Under the pieces are notes generated by a model. It saw only the letters and a program-made list of their open reading frames with translations, had not been told where the DNA came from and ran no database searches. From assembly GCA_008638375.1 (NCBI GenBank), contig CM018036.1, forward strand, positions 13,874,328 to 13,938,327: 64,000 bases of DNA. Reading direction: 5' to 3'. The number at the start of each line of letters is the position of its first letter. The first letter of the stretch is position 1. The DNA comes from Nyssa sinensis (lineage: Eukaryota; Streptophyta; Magnoliopsida; Cornales; Nyssaceae). The position numbers and the translations under genes are program-made. Shown here piece after piece: positions 48,180-59,990 of this stretch.

Positions 48180-48414
48180 CAATAAGTATTAACAGCGCAC
48201 AAGTGCACGTCGCTAATATTTTAGATCATTAGTGCGCTGCTAATAATTGAATGTTTGTCGCCAATAATTACCCGCCATTAATTTTGGGCGGGAAGTGTAT
48301 TTTTAATGCCTTTTAGCGACGTTTTCTTTGTACGCTGCTAAAGGACACTATTAGCAATGCTTTCCTATGCGCCGCTAATAATGTCCACCGCTAAAACCAC
48401 AATTTCTTGTAATG
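48180..48414. repeat. Right subterminal region of the large CACTA
   Basis: Copies of CGCTAATA, TTAGCGACG and GCCGCTAATAATG in both orientations lead to the terminal inverted repeat. Confidence 0.8.
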
Positions 48415-48907
48415 CTTTTTTGGTAGAATATTAAAAAATTTGAAATCTTATTATTCTTATAGAAAATACTTTATTTTCAAGAAAACCATATTGTAATTCA
48501 GTCTGGCTCTTTCAAGCCTTCACGAATTGGTTTGACTAACACAAGACTTAACTTAGCTTAACAATTACAGATTCAAGATTTATGGAATATTCAAGATTTA
48601 TGGAATAAATTGTCAATACAAAACTTAGAAGGAAATTTTATATAGTCATAAGTACAATTTTTCTCGTAATCATTTTTCAAAACTGTTAGATCGATAGGAA
48701 TTATTGGACTCATTGTTTAATAACTTTTGAAGTAATGGGTAACATAACATGATATCATAAATATACTCTCTACTTCCTACATGCAAGACGGAACACTCTT
48801 CACATTTTCTTTACTTTTCACGTGGAACAACCGGTGATCTAAGAAAAATGAATCCCTTTTAAGACAACAAATTTATAGTTTAAATGCTATATATATACAT
48901 ACTTAAA
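48415..48907. other. Spacer between CACTA and LINE
   Basis: AT-rich, no feature recognised. Confidence 0.45.
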
Positions 48908-51890
48908 CGCATGGGCCTTGCATCCTGAGTTCAAGTCTATGTTAAAGAAAGGTTGGAATGAGGTCGAGGTATTTGGGTGGGGGGGGATACAGGATCTTGA
49001 AGAAATTACAAGGTTTGAGAATGGTTCTGAAGAATTGGAATCTGAATGTTTTTGGTAATGTAACAGGAAAAATTAAAAGGGCAGAATTAGAACTTCATTC
49101 ATTGGACTTAATAGCGGAATATGGGAGATTATCTAATGCTGAGGAAGGTAGAGGAAAAGAGCTCATTGGTGAAATATGAAAGTTGGGAAGAATGGTTGAA
49201 TGGTTGTGGTTACAAAAGTCTAGACTAAATTGGGCTCTTAAAAGGGATAGAAACACAAGATTTTTCCACATCATGGAAAGAGGTAGGCAAAGGAAAAATA
49301 TGTTATGTTCACTGACAATAAATAGAGACAAAGTGGATGATCCGAAGAAGATAAAATAAGTGATAGTCAACCATTCTAAATTGAGATTTGCAAAGCAATG
49401 GGAATATAGGCCAAAGTTCTCGGGTACCTTTGAAAACTCAATAGAGTTTGCGATGGCCGAGGAGTTAGAGGCAGAATTCTCAAAAAATGAAGTGTGGAAA
49501 GCCATAAATGAATGTGATGGGAATAAGGCACCGAGACTGGATGGATTTAATATGTTTTGCATAAAAAAAAAGGGTGGAAGATATTCAAGAATGAGGTTTT
49601 GCATTTTATGAAAGAATTCCATTCAAATGGTAGGTTGGTGAAGGCACTCAACTCATCTTTTTTGGTTCTGTTACCTAAATGTGATAACCCTATCACATTA
49701 GGTGAATATAGGCCTATTAGTCTGGTGGGGTCTATTTATAAGATTCTTGCAAAAGTTCTGGTTGGTAGACTAAAAAGGCCTTATCAAGTGTGATAGGAGA
49801 GGTTCAGTCAGCTTTCTTAACTGGGAGGAATATTTTAGATGGCGTGCTAATTGCAAATGAAATTATTGATGGGTGGAAAAGGAAGCATGAGAAAGTTTTA
49901 TTGCTAAAACTTAATTTTGAAAAAACTTATGATAGTGTCAACTGGCAATGCTTGTTTAACATGATGGAAGTTTTAGATTTGGTAATAAGTGGATTAAATG
50001 GATTAAGGAATGTGTAAGTAGTAAGTATAGCCTCAATATCAGTTTTGGTGAACGGGTCCCCAACAAAAGAATTTGGCATTGGTAAAGGCTTGAGACAAGG
50101 AGATCCTCTCTCTCTTTTATTATTTCTTATTATTGCGGAAGGGTTAAATATCTTTTTTAGGAGGGCAAAGGAAATGAATCTTATTAAAGGCATTCAGGTT
50201 GGTTAGGAAGGGGTGTTATTAACACATCTACAATTTGCTAATGACACTTTGATCTTTTGCAATGCAGACTGGACGGAAGTGAGTAATATTAAAAGGGTGT
50301 TAAGGTGCTCTGAAATTATTTTCGAGTTAAAGATTAACTATCATAATAGCACAGTGTGTGGCATTGGGATATCAAAGGAAGAAACAAAGATATTTACAAA
50401 TCGTTGAAGTGCAAGTATGAGAGGTTACCCATAAAGTACCTGGGTCTCCCTCTGGGGGCAAATCCAAGGAGAAGTAATACATGGCCTCCTATGATAGATA
50501 ACTTTAAGAAAAAGGTGGCATCTTAGAAGAGTAGATTACTATCTTTTGGGGGCAGGATTACGTTGATTAAATCTGTATTGAGTAGCCTTCCAATTTTCTA
50601 CATGTCATTGTTTAAATTGCCAATGAAAGTTTCTAAGATTATTGAGAGGATTCAATCTAGATTCTTATGGGGGGTGATGCTTCTAAAAAGAAAATTCATC
50701 TAATCAAATAGGAGAGTGTACTGAAATCAAAGGAAATGGGTGTTTATAATTGGTGATAGTCGCAGGCTTTCGTTGTGAAAGGATAATTGGACGGGCTCTA
50801 GAACATTGATGGAATCATTTCAAAGACTTTTCAGCATAGCATTTAATAAGGAAACAAACCTGGTAGACTTAAAGGAATGGATCATGAGAGAATCCTCATG
50901 GACATCAATTTTTAGAAGAAAGTTATTTGCTTGGGAGGTAGAAGAGTTTCGTAAAATGCAAGAAGGGATTCTATGTAATCTTCCTTTGTTCTTTGATTCG
51001 CCAGATGAAATTATTTGGAAAAATCATAGCTTGGGTCAATATACTGTGAGTTCAATGTATCAGTGGTATGATTCTACCTTAGGTCCAAAAATTGCTCCCT
51101 TAACTTTTATTTGGAATAAATTTCTCCCTCCTAAAATTCAATTCTTTGGATGGCTTGTGTGGAATGAAAGAATGAAAACAAAGGAGTTTTTGATGAAAAT
51201 TGGAATTCTAAACAAGGAAGAGGATGGGATGTGTTGTTTTGTGGTGATTGTCTAGAATCTTTTGATCATATATTCTTACTGTGCAAACACAGTTGGAAGG
51301 TGGGGCCTTTCTATTTAAAGTGGTGGGGATTGTCTTGGGTATCAACTGAAACAATTAGCCAGTTATTTCATTGGTGGCAAGGAATTGTTTGGAATGAAAA
51401 GGTAAAAAAGATTTGGGATGGCATGTTTTTTGCAATTTGTTGGTTGGTATGGAAAGAAACGAATGAATATGTTTTAGCATATAAAGGATGTGATCTAGAA
51501 TGCAGGATGGTTGTCTCAGAAATGAACAGATGAGAGCTCATGGGATAAGGGTAACGATACTGTGAATTTGGAAAGAACATGGGTAGTTATTGGCGTCTGC
51601 GAATGATCTGTTCTGCAGGGATTTGTGGTGGTAATACCATGTAGCAGCCAGAATTTGGACATAATAACCAGTAGTTGATTTGGAAGTTGTTGTCATGGTG
51701 GATTTATTTTTGCCATTTTGTGTAGAACTTGTGCTGGTATATGATTTTGATCCCTGATTTGGTGCCAACTTGGTTGGGATGAAGTTTTAAGGTCCATGAT
51801 ACCTGAAGCATTAGCTCTTGTTGTCGGTTTCTTTATTAATGGTATCTCTATATATGTCTTGTACATTGGTTTCATCAAAAAAATTTCTTA
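48908..51890 (+). mobile_element. 5'-truncated L1-type LINE
   Basis: The sequence begins within ORF2, between where endonuclease and reverse transcriptase would be, and runs through RT and the zf-RVT part into a 3' UTR that ends GTACATTGGTTTCATCAAAA...GATAAAAAAG before a TA microsatellite. ORF1 and the endonuclease are absent, as is usual for truncated LINE insertions. Both sides have ATATATA stretches (near 48885-48897 and 51909-51935), so the target duplication cannot be told from microsatellite. Confidence 0.85.
48958..51533 (+). pseudogene. LINE ORF2 reverse transcriptase remnant
   Basis: Coding parts appear in order but in changing frames (1, 3, 2, 1, 3). They include WNLNVFGNV and FFHIMERGR, then LLPKCDNPITLGEYRPISL (RT start, about 49660-49720), SAFLTGRNILDG and LLKLNFEKTYDSVNW (first catalytic Asp region; Asp is Asn), then [22 protein letters not shown] (about 50228-50254) stands where F/YADD is expected. 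Next are YLGLPLGANPRR and FGGRITLIKSVLSSLPIFYM, then the zf-RVT part with YTVSSMYQWY, FIWNKFLPPKIQFFGW and CKHSWKV. Intact proteins copy LINE RNA at the target site. Two catalytic Asp changes and several stops make this one dead. Confidence 0.9.
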
Positions 51891-51907
51891 TTTTGCTGAT
51901 AAAAAAG

Positions 51908-51908
<1 letters not shown>

Positions 51909-51935
<27 letters not shown>
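51909..51935. repeat. TA microsatellite at the LINE 3' end
   Basis: About 13 TA units directly after the A-rich LINE tail. Further TA and TG tracts are at 52056-52090 and 52690-52710. Confidence 0.92.
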
Positions 51936-51938
<3 letters not shown>

Positions 51939-52056
51939 GAATGAGATTATTTAAGAGACAACCAAACTGGGAAAATAAGTGTCCAAGCTACTGAATAAAA
52001 CAGTAATTTTATTAAAGAATTGACAGATGAGATGGCAAAGGTTCCTTTTAGCCCAT

Positions 52057-52090
<34 letters not shown>

Positions 52091-54928
52091 AAATTGATAA
52101 TGTAACTTTACAAAGAAAAATCCCTTAAAAGTGCACCCCCCTTGTCCAAATTAAGATCGATCAATGTTCCTTTGTTGGGTAGAGTCATAATCATCATGCC
52201 TTTAGAAAATTTATATCCACGCCATATCTTATGTTCCACTTTTTCGTTTCATCAAAGGATGAAATTTTCATATTATTCAGCGAATGAAGCCTTTTTGTGT
52301 CCCCCAGCATATACTCCCTCCTTTCACCATTCATACCCATCATGTACAAATACTGCTACCACTTTTTTCAAAGGCAAGAGCTAAAAGGTAATTCACAGTT
52401 GTATATCATTCAAAAAGCACAAAATCTATCACAAAATTCGCCCATATCATTTCAAAATAAAGTTGTTGCTTCGATATTCAAACAAATAGTACAATTACTA
52501 TTCACATATCATACTAACAATTTACTACTTTTGAAAAATAATAGCAAATTTGACAAACTCTTTGTTTCAATAGTTGAAGACCACTTTAACAATTCGTTTC
52601 ATTAAAAATTCAGGTTTCAAAGTTTTGTTGTCTCTCTTAAAGATGACATGACATAAGGTTATTTACAAGATTAATACATAAAAGATAAATATATATATAT
52701 ATATATATATTAAAATTTCTTAATTTTATTGATTTATTAAATTTTAAAAGTAATAAATATAGGTTGCTAATTTATATATGAGATAACAAAATATATATAT
52801 TTGCCAAGTCGGCTAGAAATCAGAGGCGAGCCTGGTTTGCTTATGATAGCTCGCTTTTGACGGCCGAATGACTAAATTGCGAGCATGTCTCATCACTTTC
52901 TGAATTATTACTATTATGCCATCACTTTTATTACATGCGTGCCTTTATTTTTTTGCATTATTCCAATCATGTCTAATCATGTTGATATAAATAAAAACAA
53001 CGTGCAACACGGGTTGAAAGTTGAAAGTTGTAAGCTATACCAGCCATAACCACTCTACGATATTCTAAACTTATTTATAATTTTTTCCTAGAATTAATAT
53101 TTATTCTAAAAATTTTATTAATTACCTGATAAATATATGATTTTTGTACAAATTTATATTTATTTTATATTTTTACTAATTAAATTACTTAATTTATAAA
53201 CAATCCTATTATTTAATATGATTGTAGTACATATTTGTTGTGGTGCGCAATAATTTACATGGATGTGGGCTCTATATGAGTGTTATAGGTGCGAACTCTA
53301 TACTCATGTGAGTACTTGTGTTATATGTGCTACAAAATATTACTCATATTTTAATTATATATTTATTATACATATATTATTTATTTATTATATAAATTTT
53401 TAAAATTATTATGTAAATAAAATATGCCAAATATATTTCAAACCATCTAATATATCTTAAAAGGTTAAAAAGGATATTTCAAATTCTAGTGTTATTTTTG
53501 AAAAATGTTACTCAAAACACTTTAGTAATTACTTTTGATACCGTAACCACTTTTTGATTTTCTTGAATTCAAACATCAATCTCACATAATCACTTAGTTG
53601 GGACTAGTTAAGTTGACCACTTAATCTACTTCCTAAAAAAGAAATCATGAGCTCGACTCTCATCTTTTTCGTTAAAGTTAAAATAAAATAAAAATAAATA
53701 ACTCTTTACGTGAAAGAAGATTAGATGTTTGATTTTTAGCTCTAATTAATAAAAAGAAAATAAATAAATTGTGTGTTATGATTATAATGTTATATAACAA
53801 TGAGAAAAAAATGATTTTGTTGATCCTTGGTCACAATAATTTTTCTTTTAATACATTACATGTTCGTGGCCTTCTTTGATTTTTAAAATTTATGGGATAA
53901 TACATTAAATGAAAAATAACCAGAATTACAAAACTCTAGAGATTGTGGTTTGAGTCATAAAAACTTGATTGTATGCCAGAATAAGACTTCACACATTCAA
54001 TTCTTTCCATAATTTAAAATAACAAGAACACAGTTAATTCCCCTCAAATTTCGTAATGAAAGAAATTTCATGCATTAAAATTATCATCTTTCACAATTTT
54101 ATAGTTAATTATATTTATTTAATAAAAATAATAATTACACTGAGCTCTTTTAAATTATTTGACAAATATAGAAATGTCTCCTATATTTTTTTAAAATCAC
54201 ACTAACTTCTATTCCTTTATACTAGTAATATACAAATTTGCCTTTCATATAAAATTAGTTATTAATGATATTACAATTTCAAATAATTTTTTTATATGAT
54301 TAAAATATTCTTATATACTACACTAACCTTTTCTTATTACATGAGAGATCGATATAATTATTAAATATCACAAGAACGATTGTTCTAATTATTTTTAAAA
54401 ATAAAAAATAATTTTATATTTTATATTACAATAATGTTACAGACCCCCTACCTCTTTTGTATCACATTTATCCTACCCCTCTCTCATGAGAATGACCCAC
54501 ATGTTTGGTAAATTAAAGGATAATTAAACTAACATGTTTTAAAATTTCTAACAATTATACTGACTTTCAGGTTTTTGAAATTATACTGACCTCTTCTGCT
54601 TTATTTGACAATATACAATTACCTTTTTCAGTTAATTTTTTTTTATTCAAAATGACAAAACTATTCCTTTTATGTTTTTTCAATTTTTAAATTTTGACCA
54701 TTTTTTTTTCATTTTTCAAATAAATATTGATAAAAATCTTAAATTTATTTTTATATAAAATAAAAAAAAAATAAGTTATTTTACTTACATTTATTTTTAA
54801 ATAAAATAATAAAAAAAATCTTTAAAAAAAGTTTAGAAAAAATGGTCAAAATTAAAAAAAATACACAAATAAATAAATAAAGGGAGCTATTTTATTTTTA
54901 AAGAAAACAATTAACTAAAGAGATGTAT
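51936..54928. other. AT-rich gene-poor region
   Basis: No gene supported. Frames at 52142-52384 and 52297-52605 lack any domain. A possible SINE trace lies at about 53590-53660 (GAGCTCGACTCTC like a B box). Stretches around 54100-54320 and 54560-54650 share phrases such as ATTATACTGACCTCTT or TACACTGAGCTCTT with TTTGACAAATATA, suggesting two copies of a small AT-rich non-coding repeat. Confidence 0.4.
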
Positions 54929-55264
54929 CTATATATTATCAGATAAAGTATGAGAAATCAGTATAATTACAGAAAACTCATAGATCACCCCGCTGCATTT
55001 CACTGTTGCCCCTTGCATTACATCTCTAGTATCACCATAAGAGTTTGAGATCCCTCCATTTGTAGAGTCACTGCAGCCCCTAGAGATCCCTCCTACACAG
55101 TCCACTGCTACCCATTTCATTACATCTCCAATGTCACCACAAGAGTTAGAGATCCCTCTATTTGTAGAGTCACCGCAGCCCCTACAGATCCTTCCGACAT
55201 AGTCCACTGCTGCCCCTTGCATTACATCTCCAGTGTCACCACAAGAGTTAGAGATCTGATACAT
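54929..55264 (-). pseudogene. Reading frame of 102-bp repeats, unrecognised protein
   Basis: An open frame of 111 codons on the minus strand is made of about 2.7 copies of a 34-residue unit, GISNSCGDTGDVMQGAAVDC then VGGISRGCGDSTN. The first residues before the ISNS come from the inserted Reina LTR (the insertion is at 55257), so the ORF start is not original. More copies in the same frame lie beyond the insertion at 60390-60600, where a stop interrupts them. The repeat is cysteine- and glycine-rich. I do not recognise the family; it may be a coding minisatellite or part of an unknown transposon. Confidence 0.4.
54977..55256. repeat. 102-bp tandem repeat, left part
   Basis: The block GAGATCCCTC recurs at 55047 and 55149, and its interrupted form at 55251, exactly 102 bp apart. 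A second related GAGATCC/CAGATCC block lies in the middle of each unit (55083, 55185). ATTACATCTCCAGTGTCACC is shared by all units. Confidence 0.9.
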
Positions 55265-55650
55265 TCTTGGGTGATAGAACGTGTCTGGGGTCTTGATTCA
55301 GTGGGGTTAGGATAGGAGCAAGTGGGTCTTTTCTTGTGCTTACCTATTTTGACCAGGAAAGACAGAAATTAGTGGGATACAAAAATGAAAGTGGTTTGCT
55401 TCGAGGGAAACTAGCCTCCACAAGAATCTGATTGGACTACAAAAAAACATAATCTTTTTCCAGCAGACTTACATACTTATACGACACTGAACAATAGCAA
55501 GGAAATCAACATCCTAGAGAATCAACAATTACTCCTAAAAAATAGACAACTACCTACAAAATAGAAACCATACTACTTGACTCAGTAAATCCAAAAGACT
55601 TGGTAAACTCATAACAACTTGAAACCATCCAATACTTTTCAATCATAATA
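55257..55650 (-). repeat. 3' LTR of the Reina-like element
   Basis: Plus-strand limits TGATACATTC and CAATCATAATA. The outer TGTTACG of the 5' LTR is here TATTATG, two C-to-T type changes typical of methylated DNA. Confidence 0.9.
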
Positions 55651-55669
55651 GTTCCCCCCCCCCCCCCCG
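55651..55669 (-). promoter_or_regulatory. Polypurine tract of the Reina-like element
   Basis: A run of about fifteen G followed by AAC on the minus strand, directly before the 3' LTR. Confidence 0.85.
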
Positions 55670-56350
55670 TGAATTGGCCTTGTCCGCAAGGCCTAATGCA
55701 GGGTACCTAACTTGCATCTCATTTGCATCCTCCCAAGTTGCTTCGATAGGTGAAAGACTTTGCCAATGAACTAATATTTCTTCTTTTCTTTTCCGCACTC
55801 GACGATCCAATATGAACTAAGGATTTGGAGAAAAAGTGTCGTCTTCATGTCGAATTAAAGGAAGCGATGTTTGTATTGCTACTTTTGCTCCAACTTTCCG
55901 TTTAAAGAAGGAAACATGGAATACTGGATGAATTCGGGATTCTGCTGGTAAGTCCAATTTGTAAACTACTGGTCCAACCTTTTGTATCACTTTGAATGGC
56001 CCATAAAACCTTGGTGATAGCTTGACATTCCTACGAAGAAAGACATTTGATTCTCGATATGGTTGCAGCCTTAGATAAACCCATTCACCTTCATTAAATT
56101 CTCTATGAGCATGGTGCCGATCATATATCTTTTTCATGTGAAACTGAGAATATCTAAGCCTTTCGTGTAATTCATTAAAAATTTGATCCCTTGCTCTAAG
56201 TTCCTTGTCCACAGCTTCCAACTTTGTGGTGCCAAGCACGTATGATAACAGGGTAGGAGGAGCCCGACCATAAACTACTTCGAATGGAGTTTTCTTTGTA
56301 GATGAATGCAAGCTTGTGTTATAACAAAACTCTACCCAAGGAATCCACCG
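55660..56350 (-). pseudogene. Reina integrase C-terminal region and chromodomain
   Basis: The open segment 56311-55817 has KTPFEVVYGRAPP, the GPY-type part (SPRFYGPFKVIQKVGPVVYK) and HPVFHVSFFK. After one stop codon, 55815-55670 continues in frame with the chromodomain: FILDRRVRKRKEEILVHW, then SPIEATWEDANEMQVRYP. In chromoviruses this domain guides integration to heterochromatin by binding histone marks. The single in-frame stop cuts it off here. Confidence 0.87.
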
Positions 56351-56383
56351 TGCCCATTCTGCAGGTCTAAAACTAGTAAAACA

Positions 56384-57196
56384 TCATAAGTACATCTCAA
56401 GAGTGCGATTAACCACTTCCGTTTGAGGATGGTATGATGAGCTGAAGTTAAAAGCAATCTCATTCAATCGAAATAACTCTTTCCAAAACATACTGGTGAA
56501 TGTTGGGTCGTGGTCACAAACAATAGACTGTGGCATGCCATGCAACTTAAATATCGGATCAAAAAATATTTGAGAGACACTAACAGCCATATAGGGGTGA
56601 GATATGGGAAAAAAATGTGCATACTTGGACAATCTGTCAACTACCACAAAAATGGTGGTCTTACCTTTGGACATGGGAAGTCCTTCAATGAAATCCATCG
56701 ATATATCAACCCACACTTGTGTTGGAATGGGTAGTGGTTGTAGCAGCCCAACTAGGGACGTATTATCCACCTTGTTCCATTGAAAAACTTCACATTGCCT
56801 AATGATCAACTCCATTACAATACGCCGCAGACCCTTCCAATAAAAAATGCTACAAATTCGGTGTAAGGTTTTTAAAAAACCTTCATGAGTGCTGAAGTGA
56901 ATTTTTTGAATGATGGCAAGAATATGGGATGAATCTTCTCTTAAATAGATTCGATCCTTGAAGAGAAGAATGCCATCTCTATGTTCCCAAGGACCCACGG
57001 CCTCTCCATCATCACATAACTTAATCAGTCGCTGAGTTTGTGGATAAGCATGGGTGTCTTCTTTGATTGTTTCAAGCAATTCTATCATTGGCTGAGAAAT
57101 TGCCAAAAGTTTTCTATGCTCTTCTATTCTTGATAGTGTGTCAGCCACCACATTTTCTTTCCTACACTTGTATTCAATAACAAAGTTGTAACCCAT
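56384..57196 (-). pseudogene. Reina RNase H end and integrase
   Basis: 270 codons without a stop. It starts with the RNase H end (YKCRKENVVADTLSR). The integrase zinc finger follows with altered residues: IHFSTHEGF instead of an H-rich GGH type, and CEVFQ where CxxC is normal. The core keeps the first Asp (ISMDFIEGLPMSKGKTTIFV), VVDRLSKYAHFFPI and the second Asp (IVCDHDPTF). The third block reads SSYHPQTEVVNRTLE, shorter than the usual HPQTDGQTEVVNR by about four residues. The zinc-finger changes and the small deletion argue against activity. Confidence 0.87.
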
Positions 57197-57203
57197 TAAT
57201 TTT

Positions 57204-59061
57204 GTGAGCCATTTTTATTGTGCTTCGGTAGTAATACGCTGCTCCCATAAAAACTTTAGTCTACGGTGGTCAGTCCTTACAATGAATCGACATCCAAAGA
57301 GATATGGCCTCCACTTATTGAGTGCTAACACTAATGCTAGCATTTCTTTTTCTAAAGTTGACATGGCTAAATTCTTACCATGTAGTGCTTGGATGAAATA
57401 TGCAATGGGTCATTGGCCTTGCCTTAAAACTGCTCCAATGCCCCAATCCTGAAGCACCACACTCCACCACAAAAGGTTAGGAGAAATCAAGAAGGGCCAA
57501 AACAGGTGATCTGGTCATGGCCTATTTTAACATAAAAATAGCTTCTTCGGCAACAGGATTCCATGCGAAAGAATCTTTTTTAAACAAGGAAGTGAGAGGT
57601 CCAGCAATTTTCCCATATCCTTGAACAAATTTTTGATAATAACTCGTCAACCCGAGAAAGCTGCGAAGGGCCTTAAGTGTCGTGGGTTTCAGCTACTCAA
57701 GCATTACAGCTACTTTTTTTGGATCTGCTTTAACTCCATCTCTACTGATCACATGCCCCAAATACATTATTTTCTCCTGTCCAAACTGACATTTTTCTTA
57801 TTTCAAAAACAATTGGTGAGTTCTCAATATGGATAATGTAATCTCAATATGACATGGGTGATCTTCCCAACTCTTATTGTATATCAAAATATCATCAAAG
57901 AAAACCAATAAGAACTCACGTAAATGTGCCTTGAAGAGCTTATTCATGAGTGATTGAAATGTTGAGGGCGTATATTTGTGAGTCCAAATGGCATCACGAG
58001 AAATTCGTAATGACTTTGATGAGTTCAGAAGGCCGTTTTTGAAATGTTTCCTAGATGCATTCGGATTTAATGATAACCAAAACATAGGTCCAACTTGGAA
58101 GAGCTCCATGTAACTCATCAAGCAACTCATCGATAATTGGTATTGGAAATTTGTCCTTGATGGTAATCCGATTGAAAGCTCTATAGTCAATACATAACCT
58201 CGAAGATCCATTATGGTTTTTTACAAGCAAGATTGGAGACGAATATGGACTGGGTCCAATGACGCCTGTTGGCAGTAGTTCTAACACCATTTTTTTAATT
58301 TCCTTCTTTTGGAAATGGGGATAACGATATGGTCGAACACATACATGTCCACTCCCTTGAACTAGAGGGATTTTGTGGTCATGAGACCTTGATGGTGGCA
58401 GCCCTTTTGGTTCAATAAACGCATCCTTAAATCTGGATAAAATGGCCTCGATCCTTGTTTCTAATGGAATGTTGTTGGCTTGACATTTGGTTAGTGCATA
58501 GTTGACCAAGTATAGTTGCAGCAGTACCCCTTCCCCTTTTCTCTTGATTTCTTTATGAATGTCTGCTTCATCAACCAGCTTGTCATCAGGTAATGCCATC
58601 CCTTGAAGACCAACCTCCTTACCATCCATTTGGAACTTCATTAATAGCTTGGAAAAATCCCAAATGATTGGTCCGAAGGTCTGTAACCAATAAGCGCCCA
58701 AAACCACATCACAACCTTCTAAGGGAAAGAAATAAAGGTCCATAGAAATTAGAATTCCTTGGAGCCACACTCTTATTCCTTTGCACTTGCCTGCACTTGT
58801 CAACTTCTCACCATTGGCAATGATCACTTCAAACAGCCCATCCTCTCGAGGTTGCAACCCAATCTTTTTAGCTATTTTTTCACTCAAGAAGTTATGGGTG
58901 CTACCCGAATCCACCAACACCGTAATCGCTTGACATCTAACTCGTCCCCTCACCCTTATGGTTTGGGGTGCTCGAGTGCCTGATATGGCATGAAGAAAGA
59001 TTTTAGGGGTGTCTTCACTCCCTTCTTCATTTGTTTCACAATCTAGGTTACTAACCTCCAT
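57204..59061 (-). pseudogene. Reina protease, reverse transcriptase and RNase H
   Basis: The open segment 59061-58051 (336 codons) holds the aspartic protease (ITVLVDSGSTHNFLSEKIA; active site DSG) and the first RT blocks: PYRYPHFQKKEIKK, then SPILLVKNHNGSSRLCIDYR and DKFPIPIIDELLDEL. After a frameshift near 58080-58110, 58211-57798 has TPSTFQSLMNKLFKAHLR and the intact active site FFDDILIYNKSWEDH. From 57800 to 57204 the connection and RNase H domains can be followed only with stops and shifts (FLGLTSYYQKFVQGYGK near 57610-57660). The protein would process the polyprotein and copy RNA into DNA; here it is interrupted. Confidence 0.88.
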
Positions 59062-59082
59062 TCCAACAATTTCCTCTAGCCA

Positions 59083-59904
59083 TCAACCTTCAATGAGAAA
59101 AAGTCTCTTGCAACAATGGTTGGGTCTGAACTTCTCATCACAATGAAAACACAGCCCCTTTGCCCGCCTTTCAGTAATTTCTACCAGTGTGAACTTTTTT
59201 GCAATGGATGGAAAGCTTGGTAGTAAGACCCTAACTCTCTTTTTTACTTCTTGTTGGGGAATCTTTCGTTGAAATTGGAGTTTAGCCTCATAGAGACGTG
59301 CCAACCCCACTGCAGCGGAGAAGCTAGTGGGTTGCGCAGCCTGCACATCAACGCAGATCCCATCTTTAAGGCCAGTTAGAAAGTAACTAACTTGTTACGA
59401 AGTAGTTAGCCTCCCAACCCGTCTGAGAAGCCTCTCAAATTGGCTATAATAATTTCTAACAAAGCCAATTTGTTTAAGTTTAGTGAGGTCCCCAAAGAAA
59501 TCCTCAAACTGAGTAGGTCCATAAGGACAATGAAGACCTTCGTTGAGCATGCCCCAAGTCATTAGTCCTTCTTCCTCTATAAAGAATTGATACCACATTT
59601 GAGCTTATCTTTCTAAGTGATAAGCGGCTAATGAAACTTGTTCATCGATAGAAGTATGCTAGAATTCGAAGAACTGTTCCACCCGACAAATCTAGCTCGT
59701 TGGATCTTCAACTCCATCATAACGAGGGAAATCCAGCTTCGCCAGCTTGGGTATTGCTAAATTGGTTGAACTTGTTTGGCCCTTTGTTTTTCCTACTCCA
59801 TTCCGATTAATTGAGCCCTCCCCTTGCTTACGAGCACCGGTTGACTCAACCTGATCAAATCTAAACTTCATAGCCATGATCATTTCTTGCATCTCCTTCA
59901 GCAA
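59083..59904 (-). pseudogene. Reina gag remnant
   Basis: The segments 59904-59692, 59598-59395 and 59346-59083 follow one another in slightly broken frames. They show a typical plant chromovirus gag: LAKLDFPRYDGVEDPTS, then TQFEDFFGDLTKLKQ and YYSQFERLLRRVG (capsid-like part), and CFHCDEKFRPNHCC as the nucleic-acid-binding zinc knuckle. The knuckle normally has H in a GHxC context; here it is NHCC. Gag forms the particle that packages element RNA. Stops between the pieces (for example near 59394) show decay. Confidence 0.85.
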
Positions 59905-59975
59905 TTTTCCTTACCCTGAGGCCAAGGAACTCACTTCAGCTTCGAGACGAATGATGCGTTGATCCTCTATGACTG

Positions 59976-59987
59976 GCTTTGATACTA
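59976..59987 (-). promoter_or_regulatory. Degraded primer-binding site of the Reina-like element
   Basis: TAGTATCAAAGC on the minus strand, three bases after the LTR; two G-to-A changes from TGGTATCAGAGC (initiator Met tRNA). Confidence 0.82.
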
Positions 59988-59990
59988 AAT

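Larger units (their letters stand above)
37210..48414 (-). mobile_element. CACTA (En/Spm) transposon, 11.2 kb with nested insertions
   Basis: The left end is CACTACAAAAAAATAGG; the right end is ATTTCTTGTAATG, whose inverse CATTACAAGAAAT differs by one base from CACTACAAG. The 3-bp target duplication CTT flanks both sides (37207-37209, 48415-48417). Subterminal TAGCGGCG/TAGCGACG motifs line both ends. On the minus strand remnants of a transposase gene remain (42632-43377 and 39469-39681). A 2940-bp solo LTR and a 3105-bp second CACTA element sit inside. Without them the element is about 5.2 kb. The catalytic part is gone, so it could only move with help from another element. Confidence 0.87.
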
